This document shows, one piece after another, positions 34,851 through 42,910 of a DNA stretch of 64,000 bases. Each line of letters begins with the position of its first letter. The stretch's first letter is position 1. The stretch is taken from assembly GCF_900109265.1 (NCBI RefSeq), contig NZ_FNZM01000022.1, positions 95,693 through 159,692 of the forward strand, written 5' to 3'. A program made the position numbers and the translations under genes. The notes below the pieces were generated by a model. The model was not told the origin of the DNA and searched no databases. It saw nothing but the letters and a program-made list of their open reading frames with translations. Source of the stretch: Paraburkholderia tropica (lineage in GTDB: Bacteria > Pseudomonadota > Gammaproteobacteria > Burkholderiales > Burkholderiaceae).

Positions 34851-35085
34851 ATTTAAACGCATCCATCATACGAATCGCGCGATTTACCTTATTCTTCAGA
34901 TGTAATCGCGCGAAATCGACGAAGCAATTCCGTGCGCGAACGCGCGCGACATCGCAGCCGCATTCCGGCAAGCCGCCTTTCGCGAGCAAACTCTTTCTTT
35001 TTGGCAAACGTTTGCCGCCAGACTCTCAAGTCGATCCGCCATTGGCCGACAACGCGCACATAGCCACGAAACTTTGGAGCTGGAC

Positions 35086-35463
35086 GTGTTGCGCTTCGCT
35101 TTCCTTCTCGCCGTACTTGCCGTGACTGGCTGCGCACAACTGCCCCAGGGCAATACCGCTCAAAGCGGCAACGCACCGGCATCGGCTTCGGTCCTGCGCT
35201 TCGACATTCCCGCCGATGCACTCGGCGCGCGCGATCCGCAATTGAGCGCCGTGCTCGCAAAGGCGGGCGCACTCGCCGCCGCGCAGAAGCAACCCACGGT
35301 GATTCGCGTGACCGCGCTCGGTCAGGATCTCCGCTATATCAACGAGGCGATCTGGAAGGGCGTGCCTGCACGCCAGGCGCAAAAACCGCTGCTGGAGAAT
35401 CTCACCGCGGGCGCGAACCAGACGTACAGCGTGGCGATCGAGCCGCCGAAGACGGGGAGCTGA
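35086..35463 (+). CDS. Small predicted lipoprotein
   Basis: 125 aa. I chose the GTG at 35086 because GGAG lies six bases upstream; TTG codons at 35074 and 35089 are alternatives and no ATG fits. The N-terminus MLRFAFLLAVLAVTGCAQ is a lipoprotein signal with a lipobox (AVTGC). The remainder has no domain I recognise; it carries VIRVTALGQDLRYINEAIW. It heads a three-gene run (gaps of 4 and 22 bases) ending in a lytic transglycosylase, which suggests an envelope-spanning apparatus component. Confidence 0.65.
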   Translation: MLRFAFLLAVLAVTGCAQLPQGNTAQSGNAPASASVLRFDIPADALGARDPQLSAVLAKAGALAAAQKQPTVIRVTALGQDLRYINEAIWKGVPARQAQKPLLENLTAGANQTYSVAIEPPKTGS

Positions 35464-35467
35464 ACGC

Positions 35468-35809
35468 ATGCGTACGACGATTTTCGCGGCGGCCATGCTC
35501 GCGCTCTGCGCGCACTTCGCCTCCGAGGCGTGTGCCGAATCGGCTGGCGCCACCGTGCTCGCATCGGCTGCGCCTTCGGCCTCGCCGTCCGCCGTTTATC
35601 CGCCGTTGCCGTCACTCGCGATGCTGCCGCCTTCGAGCAATGACGACGACGAATCGCCTACGCCGACGCACAGCGCGCGCAAGAAGAAAGCATCGCGCGT
35701 GCGCGATTGTCATTGCACGATGCCCGCGCCGCGTCTGGTGGTCTCGGATGCGTCGCGCGCGTATTTGAAGGATGTCGAGCGGCAACTCGATGTCGCCCTT
35801 GCGCATTAA
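35468..35809 (+). CDS. Small exported protein of unknown function
   Basis: 113 aa from the ATG at 35468, four bases after the lipoprotein stop. The signal peptide MRTTIFAAAMLALCAHFASEACA is clear. The middle is low in complexity: Ser/Pro/Ala, then NDDDES and SARKKKASRVR. A CHC motif (DCHCTMP) and a short predicted helix ending LKDVERQLDVALAH close the protein. No known family was recognised. Coupling with the flanking lipoprotein and transglycosylase suggests a periplasmic partner in the same process. Confidence 0.6.
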   Translation: MRTTIFAAAMLALCAHFASEACAESAGATVLASAAPSASPSAVYPPLPSLAMLPPSSNDDDESPTPTHSARKKKASRVRDCHCTMPAPRLVVSDASRAYLKDVERQLDVALAH

Positions 35810-35831
35810 GCGCGTCAGCGGAGAACATACA

Positions 35832-36326
35832 ATGCAGACGCCACCCGCTTCATTGGCCAGTCGCGTGCGATGCGTGCTGGCGTGCGCATTCGCGCTGTGC
35901 ACCGCGCTCGGCAATCCGGGCGTCGCGCGCGCGGCCGAAACCGCCGATGAATGTTTCGAAAAGGCCGGCGCCTATCAAGGCGTCAATCCGCTGGTGCTGC
36001 GCGCCGTTGCATGGCGCGAATCGAAAGGCGACGCCGCCGCCATCAATCACAACACCAATGGCTCGATCGACGTCGGCCAATTGCAGATCAATTCCATACA
36101 TTTTTCGGAACTGGCGCGTCAGGGCATTCCGCATCGCGCGCTCATCGATCCGTGCGTGAATATCTTCGTGGCCGCGTGGCTGCTCAAACAGAAGATGGTG
36201 CGGTACGGCAATACGTGGCGCGCGATTGGCGCCTATCACTCGGAATCGCCGCACGAACGCGATGCCTACGCGCGCAGCATTCAGGCGATTCTGGTCAGCT
36301 GGGGTCAATTACAGCGCGGGCATTGA
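35832..36326 (+). CDS. Lytic transglycosylase (SLT family, IagB-like)
   Basis: 164 aa from the ATG at 35832, with a signal peptide ending near ARAAETADE. The SLT core spans about 40-150: AYQGVNPLVLRAVAWRESKG with catalytic Glu63, SIDVGQLQINS, and NTWRAIGAYHS. Such small dedicated transglycosylases open peptidoglycan for pili, conjugation or type III machines. No secretion structural genes are nearby, so its machine is not identified. It ends at a hairpin shared with the convergent monooxygenase gene. Confidence 0.88.
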   Translation: MQTPPASLASRVRCVLACAFALCTALGNPGVARAAETADECFEKAGAYQGVNPLVLRAVAWRESKGDAAAINHNTNGSIDVGQLQINSIHFSELARQGIPHRALIDPCVNIFVAAWLLKQKMVRYGNTWRAIGAYHSESPHERDAYARSIQAILVSWGQLQRGH

Positions 36327-36340
36327 ATGCGCGATACAAC

Positions 36341-36382
36341 GCGCCGGTGTTCGCGTTATCAATTGAGTGCGAACACCGGCGC
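36341..36382. terminator. 14-bp perfect-stem hairpin between convergent genes
   Basis: GCGCCGGTGTTCGC (36341-36354) pairs with GCGAACACCGGCGC (36369-36382) around a 14-base loop. It sits between the transglycosylase stop and the monooxygenase stop, so it could terminate both strands, though it lacks a strong T-run. Confidence 0.65.
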
Positions 36383-36399
36383 ATTGACAAATCACTTCA

Positions 36400-37749
36400 T
36401 CAATTCACGCCCACGCCGCTGAGCGCGCGCGCTTCGCGTTGCGTCGCTTCACGTTGCGTCGCTTCATCGCGCAGAACCTGCGCTTCACGCTGCGTGGCGT
36501 CCTGATACGCCAGATACTTGCGCTGCGTGACGATGTGATCCGCGACGTGTTTCGCGTCGTGCCACACGCCCCAGATAAAACTCGATCCACGTCGCGACAG
36601 CCACGGCAAACCCAGGAAATAAATGCCCGGCTCGCTCGACACGCCGCGCTGATGCTTCGGCTTGCCTTTCTCGTCGAACGCATTCACGTGCAGCCAGTTG
36701 TAATCGACCGCATAGCCCGTTGCCCAGATAATCGACGTGACGCCTGCCTGCGCAAGATCGAGTTCGAGAATCGGTTGCGTCATGCACACCGGGTCCGGAT
36801 ACACGCGGCGCGCTTCCGGCTCTTCCGGCAGATCGAGCCCGTTGCGTTCGATATACGCATCGGCGGCATCGAGCAGCGAGAGATAGTTTTCGTCGCCGCG
36901 CGCGATGTTTTCCACGAGATCCGCCTGGAACGTCGCCACGCCGTTATCGAAGGCCTTCGTCAGACCGACCAGCGTCACGCCCTGTTGCGCGAGCAGACGG
37001 AAGTCCACCGTCTGGCCGCCGCGCGCGCCGCTCACCGCGATCGTCACGTGTTCGCGGCCGGGGCGCGCGACCTCCGCGTCCCACTCGCCCAGCACGCCCA
37101 GCCACCAGCAGAAATCGCGATTCCGGTACGCACGCGGCGGACGATCGTGCGCGCCCACCGAGAGATACACCTGGCGGCCCGAGCGCTGTAGTTCGTCGGC
37201 AATCTGCACGCCCGACGAGCCCGCGCCCACCACCAGCACCGCGCCTGCGGGAAGCTGCTGCGGGTTCTTGTAATCGGCGGAATGGATTTGATGGAGCCCT
37301 TCTGTTTGCGGCGCGATCGGCGGAATCACCGGACGCTGAAACGGTCCCGTCGCCACCACCACGCGGCGCGCTTCGATCGTGCCTTCGCTCGTTTCGATGA
37401 CGAAACCCGCCTCGCCGCTTTTGCGCTCGACGCTCTTCACTTCCACGCCGGTGCGAATGGGCGCGTTAATCTGCTTCGCGTAATCGACGAAATAGTCGGC
37501 GACGCGTTCTTTCGAAGCGAAGGCATCGGGATCGAGATCGTCGAAGGCCATGCCCGGAAAACGGTCGTGCCAGACGGGACCGTTCGCGACCAGCGAGTCC
37601 CAGCGGCCTGTGCGCCAGCGTTCGGCAATGCGGTCGCGCTCCAGCACGAGATGCGGCACGCCGAGCTTGCCGAGATGTTCGCTCATGGCCACGCCGGCCT
37701 GGCCCGCGCCTACTACGAGCGTATCGATGGTTGTCGTTTCGAGAGTCAT
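36400..37749 (-). CDS. FAD-dependent monooxygenase (FMO/Baeyer-Villiger-like)
   Basis: 449 aa from the ATG at 37749; the longer open frame upstream runs through the permease gene and is not coding. The FAD motif is LVVGAGQAGVAMSEHL, and a second nucleotide motif is LVVGAGSSGVQIADEL (NADPH). ATGPFQRPVIP and WATGYAVDYNWL match group B flavin monooxygenases. The C-terminus has an odd Gln/Arg/Glu-rich repeat (EATQREATQREAR). It is the last gene of the RidA-M20-permease operon, so it probably acts on the imported amine or its acyl derivative. Confidence 0.87.
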   Translation of the reverse strand: MTLETTTIDTLVVGAGQAGVAMSEHLGKLGVPHLVLERDRIAERWRTGRWDSLVANGPVWHDRFPGMAFDDLDPDAFASKERVADYFVDYAKQINAPIRTGVEVKSVERKSGEAGFVIETSEGTIEARRVVVATGPFQRPVIPPIAPQTEGLHQIHSADYKNPQQLPAGAVLVVGAGSSGVQIADELQRSGRQVYLSVGAHDRPPRAYRNRDFCWWLGVLGEWDAEVARPGREHVTIAVSGARGGQTVDFRLLAQQGVTLVGLTKAFDNGVATFQADLVENIARGDENYLSLLDAADAYIERNGLDLPEEPEARRVYPDPVCMTQPILELDLAQAGVTSIIWATGYAVDYNWLHVNAFDEKGKPKHQRGVSSEPGIYFLGLPWLSRRGSSFIWGVWHDAKHVADHIVTQRKYLAYQDATQREAQVLRDEATQREATQREARALSGVGVN

Positions 37750-37778
37750 TGCGGTTTCCTTCTGCGAAAAGTTTGCAT

Positions 37779-39182
37779 TCACACCGGCACGCCTGCGTGC
37801 TGGCGACGCCGGTACGCGCTGTCGCGCGAAGCCAGCCAGTAATAGAGCGGCGACGTCACCACGAGGCCGACGAGCCAGGACAGATCCGCACCGTCGATAT
37901 GCGCCGCCACCGGGCCCGCGTACATCGGCGTATTCATGAACGGAATCTGCACCGCAATGCCCACCGCGTACGCAATCAGCGCCTGCGGATTGAAGCGGCC
38001 GTAAATGCCGCCATCCACGCGAAAGATCGAATCGATGTCGTAACGGCCCGCGTGAATCACATAGAAGTCGATCAGGTTGATGGCCGTCCACGGCACCAGC
38101 ACCACGAGCAGCGCGAGCACCAGGTCGACGAAGTGACCGACGAAATCGCTCGACGCGCCAATCGCCGCGAAGCAGCACGCCACGAGAATCACGACGGAGA
38201 GCACGGCGCGCGCTTTCGAGGTGGGAATCCAGCGATACGCGAAGGTTTGCAGCGAGGTGATCACCGAGAGCACCGCGCCGTAGAGATTGAGCGCGTTGTG
38301 ACTGATCACGCTCAGCAGGAACAGCACGAGCATCACGGGGCCGAGCACGCCGGTGGCCTGCTTCACGGCGTCCATCGTGTCCACGCCCGGCGGCACGGCG
38401 AGCGCCGCGACCGCGCCGAACACGAATGCGAGCGTCGAACCGAGCGCGCAACCCAGATACGTGGCCCAGAAGGTCGACGCCACGCCCACGTCCTCGGGCA
38501 GATAGCGCGAATAGTCGGAAACGTACGGCGCGAACGCGATTTGCCACAACGCCGAAAGCGACACCGTCGCGAGCCAGCCCGCGAGATTGAAGCCGCCGCG
38601 CGTGAGAAAGTCTGCGCTCTGCACGTGCGAGAGGATCATCCAGAAACCCACCACGATGCCGATGCCGAGCACCCACGTGCCGATGCGATTGAGCACGTGT
38701 ATGAAGCGATATCCGATGATGCCGATACAACCCGAGCCCACCGCGCCGATCACGATGCCGACCGGCACCGGCACGGTCGGCGCGATACCGTGCAGCGACT
38801 TGCCCGCGAGCACGATGTTCGAGGCGAAGAAGCCCACGTACATGACGCCCGCGATCACGGTCACGAGCAACGCGCCCCACGAACCGAACTGGGCGCGGCT
38901 CTGAATCATTTGCGGAATGCCCATCTGCGGACCTTGCGCGGAATGCAGCGCCATCAGCACGCCGCCCACCGCCTGGCCGATCACGATGGCGACGATGCCC
39001 CAGAACAGATTGAGGTGATAGATCTGCACGCCCAACGCGCCCGTGACGATGGGCAGCGGCGCGATATTGCCGCCGAACCACAGCGTGAACAGATCGCGCA
39101 CCTTGCCGTGGCGGTCCTCGGGCGGCACATAGCCGATCGTGTGCTTTTCGATAAGCGGGACGGTCCCGCGCTCTGCTGACAT
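37779..39182 (-). CDS. NCS1-family permease (cytosine/purine/allantoin transporter type), copy 1
   Basis: 467 aa with about 12 hydrophobic segments. The family N-terminus has LFTLWFGGNIAPLPIVTGALG; MALHSAQGPQMGIPQMIQSRAQFG and PYVSDYSRYLP are NCS1 signatures. It imports a nucleobase-like or small nitrogenous compound with Na+ or H+. It lies 29 bases upstream of the monooxygenase gene. A paralogue lies at 47873-49282 in the same cluster, so two related substrates or a second affinity are likely. Confidence 0.9.
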   Translation of the reverse strand: MSAERGTVPLIEKHTIGYVPPEDRHGKVRDLFTLWFGGNIAPLPIVTGALGVQIYHLNLFWGIVAIVIGQAVGGVLMALHSAQGPQMGIPQMIQSRAQFGSWGALLVTVIAGVMYVGFFASNIVLAGKSLHGIAPTVPVPVGIVIGAVGSGCIGIIGYRFIHVLNRIGTWVLGIGIVVGFWMILSHVQSADFLTRGGFNLAGWLATVSLSALWQIAFAPYVSDYSRYLPEDVGVASTFWATYLGCALGSTLAFVFGAVAALAVPPGVDTMDAVKQATGVLGPVMLVLFLLSVISHNALNLYGAVLSVITSLQTFAYRWIPTSKARAVLSVVILVACCFAAIGASSDFVGHFVDLVLALLVVLVPWTAINLIDFYVIHAGRYDIDSIFRVDGGIYGRFNPQALIAYAVGIAVQIPFMNTPMYAGPVAAHIDGADLSWLVGLVVTSPLYYWLASRDSAYRRRQHAGVPV

Positions 39183-39295
39183 GACAACTCTCCCATCCCG
39201 CGCGCGTGCGCGCGTATCGTGCGTGGGCGCTCGCGATTCGCGGCGTCCGTCTGTTGTGAAAAAGCGTGTGTGTTTTGCGTGCGGCGTTTATCGCG

Positions 39296-40489
39296 TTATG
39301 CGTTCGCGTAACCGGGCACGCGCGTGGGCAAATTCATCGCTAGCCTTTCGAGGAAGCCGAGGCAGCGTTCGAGCTGCGCGATTTCCACGTATTCATCGGC
39401 CTTGTGACCTTGCTCGATCGAACCCGGCCCGCATACCACGGTCGGAATGCCGATGCGCTGAAACAGACCGCCTTCGGTGCCGAACGACAGCGTGCGCAGC
39501 GTTTCGTCGCCCGTGAGTTCACAGGCCATTTCGCGCAGCCAGTTCGCGTCGGGATCGGCAGCGAGCGCCGGGTAATCGACGAGTTCCTGCCATTCGATGC
39601 CGGTGTCCGCGTGCGTTGCCTGCATCTCGCCTTCGAGTTCGTCTTCGGCGAAACGGCGCGCCGCCTGCACGATGGCATCGATCGAATCGCCCGGCAGATT
39701 GCGCACTTCGAATTCGAGTTCCGCGCGATCGGGAATCACATTCAGTGCAATGCCGCCATTGAGTTTGCCCGTGTGCACGGTCGTATAAGGCGGCTCGAAA
39801 CGCGCATCGTGCTGGCCCGATTCGCGCAGCGCGCGGCTCGCGCGGCGCAGATGCACCGCGAGTTCCGCCGCGAAATCCACCGCGTTCACGCCGAGATGTG
39901 TGAGCGCCGAATGGCCCGCGAGGCCCTTGAAACAGCAGCGATACGCGCGCTTGCCCTTATGCGCGATCGCCACCTGCATACTGGTCGGCTCGCCGATGAT
40001 GCACGCGAGCGGTTTGAACGGCGCGCGCGCCAGTTCGTCGAGCAAGCCGCGCACGCCTCGGCACCCCACTTCCTCGTCGTAGCTGAACGCGAGATGGATC
40101 GGCAGCGTGCGGCAATGTTCGACGAAGTACGGCACGCTCGCGAGCACACAGGCGAGAAATCCCTTCATGTCGGCGGTGCCGCGGCCGAGCACGCGAGCGT
40201 TTTCGCGCGTGAGCGCGAACGGCGGCACGGTCCACGGTTGGCCGTCTGCCGGCACGACGTCCGTGTGACCGGACAGACACAGTCCCGCACGATCGCGCGG
40301 CCCAATCGTCGCGTAGAGATTCGCCTTGTCGCCGCTCGCGTTGTAATTCAACGAAGCCTCGACGCCGAAGCCCGCGAGATACTCGCGCACGAACGTGATC
40401 AATTCCAGATTCGAGCGCGCGCTGCGCGTGTCGAATTCGACCAGCGTTTGCAGCAGCGACAGTGTCGAATCGAGTCGTGTGTGGGACAT
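39296..40489 (-). CDS. M20-family deacylase (acetylornithine deacetylase, ArgE-like)
   Basis: 397 aa from the ATG at 40489, with AAGGAG upstream. Metal-site motifs are CLSGHTDVVPADGQPW, GRGTADMKGFLA and SYDEEVGCRG, and a later IGEPTS matches the dimerisation/peptidase domain. ArgE removes acetyl from N-acetylornithine. In this operon, with RidA, an NCS1 permease and amine-catabolic genes, it more likely deacylates a catabolic intermediate. It lies between the RidA gene (82 bases) and the permease gene. Confidence 0.88.
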   Translation of the reverse strand: MSHTRLDSTLSLLQTLVEFDTRSARSNLELITFVREYLAGFGVEASLNYNASGDKANLYATIGPRDRAGLCLSGHTDVVPADGQPWTVPPFALTRENARVLGRGTADMKGFLACVLASVPYFVEHCRTLPIHLAFSYDEEVGCRGVRGLLDELARAPFKPLACIIGEPTSMQVAIAHKGKRAYRCCFKGLAGHSALTHLGVNAVDFAAELAVHLRRASRALRESGQHDARFEPPYTTVHTGKLNGGIALNVIPDRAELEFEVRNLPGDSIDAIVQAARRFAEDELEGEMQATHADTGIEWQELVDYPALAADPDANWLREMACELTGDETLRTLSFGTEGGLFQRIGIPTVVCGPGSIEQGHKADEYVEIAQLERCLGFLERLAMNLPTRVPGYANA

Positions 40490-40571
40490 GGCGTCTCCTT
40501 GTGAAGCGGCGCGGCGCATGCGTTGTTGCGCGCCGCGCATGGCGGCTTGTGGCTGAGGCAGATGCCCCGTC

Positions 40572-40994
40572 TTATTGCTGGCGATCGCGCGGAATCACGG
40601 CGATCACGTCGATTTCCACCAGCCATTCGGGACGCGCGAGCGCGGACACCACGAGGCCCGTCGAAACCGGAAACACGCCCTTGAGCCATTTGCCGACCAC
40701 GTTATAGACCGCTTCGCGATAGCGCACGTCCACGAGGAAAATCGTGATCTTGCAGATGTCTTCAAGACGGCTACCCGATTCTTCCAGCAGCATCGCGATG
40801 TTCGACATCGCCTTTTCGGCCTGCGCCGTCACGTCGCCGATACCGACCGATTCGCGCGTGTCGAGGTCCTGACCGATCTGGCCGCGCACGTACACCGTGT
40901 CGTTGGCGACCACGGCCTGGCACAGATCGTTATCGAGTTTCTGCTCGGGATAGGTTTCGCGAGTGTTGAATTTGCGGATGCGTTTGTGGCTCAT
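40572..40994 (-). CDS. RidA/YjgF family protein
   Basis: 140 aa from the ATG at 40994; the frame extends upstream but homology starts at MSHKRIRKFNTRETYPE. The RidA core has VYVRGQIGQDL, AEKAMSNIAMLLEESGSRLEDICKITIFLVD and SALARPEWLVEIDVIAVI, including the arginine that holds the imine carboxylate. RidA proteins hydrolyse reactive enamine/imine intermediates, and specialised members work in catabolic pathways such as Rut. It is the first gene of the operon running to the monooxygenase, with a LysR-type palindrome 132 bases upstream. Confidence 0.88.
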   Translation of the reverse strand: MSHKRIRKFNTRETYPEQKLDNDLCQAVVANDTVYVRGQIGQDLDTRESVGIGDVTAQAEKAMSNIAMLLEESGSRLEDICKITIFLVDVRYREAVYNVVGKWLKGVFPVSTGLVVSALARPEWLVEIDVIAVIPRDRQQ

Positions 40995-41125
40995 GGTTGC
41001 CTCTGCTTGCGTGTGCGTGATGACTGAATGGGGTCGGCGAAAATCGATGCGAAAAGGCGCTAGCGCATCGCCTGAAATCGAATTTACCTTCGCTCGAATT
41101 ATTTGCGAAACATCGTTTTCATATT

Positions 41126-41152
41126 CATTGCATAGCTTTTTCTTATGCAATG
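41126..41152 (-). promoter_or_regulatory. LysR-type operator CATTGCATA-N9-TATGCAATG
   Basis: A perfect 9+9 bp inverted repeat with a 9-base spacer upstream of the RidA operon. It shares the 18-base string ATAGCTTTTTCTTATGCA with the site at 49396-49413 and the arm TATGCAA with the site at 45310-45332. It is the likely binding site of the LysR regulator at 45429. Confidence 0.7.
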
Positions 41153-41184
41153 AGCGGCAAGGAAGCACGGCCGTCGCTACGCTT

Positions 41185-42858
41185 TCAGGCTGCCAGTGTT
41201 GCGCGATTCGTTTCGTGCTTCGTTGCGCGATTCGAATGCGTTTGCGCGGCGTCTTCGAGCATCATCTGCGCCGCTTTTTCGCCGATCATGATTGAGGGCG
41301 CGTTGGTGTTTCCGCTTACGAGCAAAGGCATGATCGAAGCGTCGGCCACGCGCAATCCGCGTAGGCCGCGCACGCGCAAACGCGGGTCCACCACGCTGGC
41401 GTCGTCCACGCCCATCTTGCAGGTGCCGGACGGATGGAACACGGTCGCCGCGTAGTCGCGCACGTAATCGAACAGCGCGTCGTCCGATTGCACCTGCGCG
41501 CCTGGCAGCATTTCCTTGCCGCGAATCGCTTCGAATTCCGGCCCGGCGAGAATCGCGCGCGCGAGCTTGATGCCTTCGATCAGCACGCGTGCATCTTCTT
41601 CGCGTTCGAGGAAGTTGTAGTCGATGAGCGGCGCGCGCTGGCCGTCGTCGGTGAGCAGAATGCGGCCGATACTTTTGGGCCGCAGCACGCAGGTGTGAAT
41701 CGCATAACCGTGACCGAATTCGAACAGACGGCCGCGATGGCTGCGATAGCCGGGCACGAAATGAAACTGCACGTCGGGGTCGCCGTCGCCCGCGTAACGC
41801 GTGCGCGCGAATCCGCCCGCTTCCACGTAGTTCGTCGTCAGCCAGCCTTTCTTTTTCAGCCAGTACGCGCCGGGTGCACCGAGCACGCTCGGCAAGGAAC
41901 GCAGCGAAAAGCCCAGCGTTTGCGCGCTCGAAGAACGGACCGTGACGAGACCGTCCAGATGATCCTGCAAATTGCGCCCGACGCCTGGCAAGTGATGACG
42001 CAGCGCGATCCCCGCCGCGCGCAATTGGGCTTCGTCGCCGATACCGGACACCATCAGCAGATGCGGCGAGCCGATCGCGCCCGCACTGAGCACCACCTCG
42101 CGATGCGCGCGCAACAGCACGACCTGACCTTCGCGCTCGACAAACACACCGCGCGCCGTTTGATCCGCGATATCGAGCGACAGTGCGCGCGTGTCCGTAA
42201 ACAAGGTGAGATTCGGCCGCGACAACACCGGATGCACGAATGCGCGATAACTCGAAAGCCGATGCGCGTCTTTCTGCGTGACGTCGTAAATGCCCGCGCC
42301 GAAGGCGTCGCCGCTATTGAAGTCGGTGTTGTGCGGCAGACCGATGCGTTTCGCCGCGTCGATGAAACGATGCGAAAGCGGATTCGGGTCGCGCGGCTGA
42401 TCCACGCACAACTCGCCCGATTCGCCGTGCACGCGCGTGTCGTGACCGAGCAGATTGCGCTCGGAGCGGCGGAAGAACGGCAGCACGTCCGCGTACGACC
42501 AGCCCTCGCAGCCCAGTTCGGCCCAGCGATCGTAATCCGCGGGCATGCCGCGAATATAGATCATGCTGTTCATCGAACTGGAGCCGCCCAGCATCTTGCC
42601 GCGCGGACAATGCAGCCGCCGGCCGTTCAGGCGCGTCTGCGGCGCCGACTCGAAGTTGTAGCTGTATTTAGGGCTTTTGTAGAGCGTGATCGTGCCGGCC
42701 GGCACCTGAATGCGCGCCGAGCGATCATCGCCGCCGCCTTCGACGAGACAGACGCGCACAGCCGGATCCGCGCTCAGGCGGTTCGCCATCACACAGCCCG
42801 CCGAACCCGCCCCGACAATCACATAATCGAAATCGAGCACTTGTGTTGCAGTCGGCAT
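41185..42858 (-). CDS. GMC-family oxidoreductase (choline dehydrogenase-like)
   Basis: 557 aa from the ATG at 42858; a GTG nine codons earlier is less likely. The FAD motif is DYVIVGAGSAGCVMANRLS, GMC signature 1 is PRGKMLGGSSSMNSMIYIRG, signature 2 is GAIGSPHLLMVSGIG, and the active-site region is VFHPSGTCKMG. It oxidises an alcohol to an aldehyde. The adjacent upstream gene encodes a PuuC-like aldehyde dehydrogenase, so the two could run alcohol to acid. It is the last gene of the DUF1028-ALDH-GMC operon. Confidence 0.9.
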   Translation of the reverse strand: MPTATQVLDFDYVIVGAGSAGCVMANRLSADPAVRVCLVEGGGDDRSARIQVPAGTITLYKSPKYSYNFESAPQTRLNGRRLHCPRGKMLGGSSSMNSMIYIRGMPADYDRWAELGCEGWSYADVLPFFRRSERNLLGHDTRVHGESGELCVDQPRDPNPLSHRFIDAAKRIGLPHNTDFNSGDAFGAGIYDVTQKDAHRLSSYRAFVHPVLSRPNLTLFTDTRALSLDIADQTARGVFVEREGQVVLLRAHREVVLSAGAIGSPHLLMVSGIGDEAQLRAAGIALRHHLPGVGRNLQDHLDGLVTVRSSSAQTLGFSLRSLPSVLGAPGAYWLKKKGWLTTNYVEAGGFARTRYAGDGDPDVQFHFVPGYRSHRGRLFEFGHGYAIHTCVLRPKSIGRILLTDDGQRAPLIDYNFLEREEDARVLIEGIKLARAILAGPEFEAIRGKEMLPGAQVQSDDALFDYVRDYAATVFHPSGTCKMGVDDASVVDPRLRVRGLRGLRVADASIMPLLVSGNTNAPSIMIGEKAAQMMLEDAAQTHSNRATKHETNRATLAA

Positions 42859-42910
42859 ATTCGTATCCCCGTGCTTCTGAAGCACACTGTGGAACGCTGA
42901 TTCAAGGCGC

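Noticed and set aside
35040..35110. An ATG start for the small lipoprotein
   Set aside because: No in-frame ATG lies before the lipobox; GTG at 35086 with GGAG is the best supported start.
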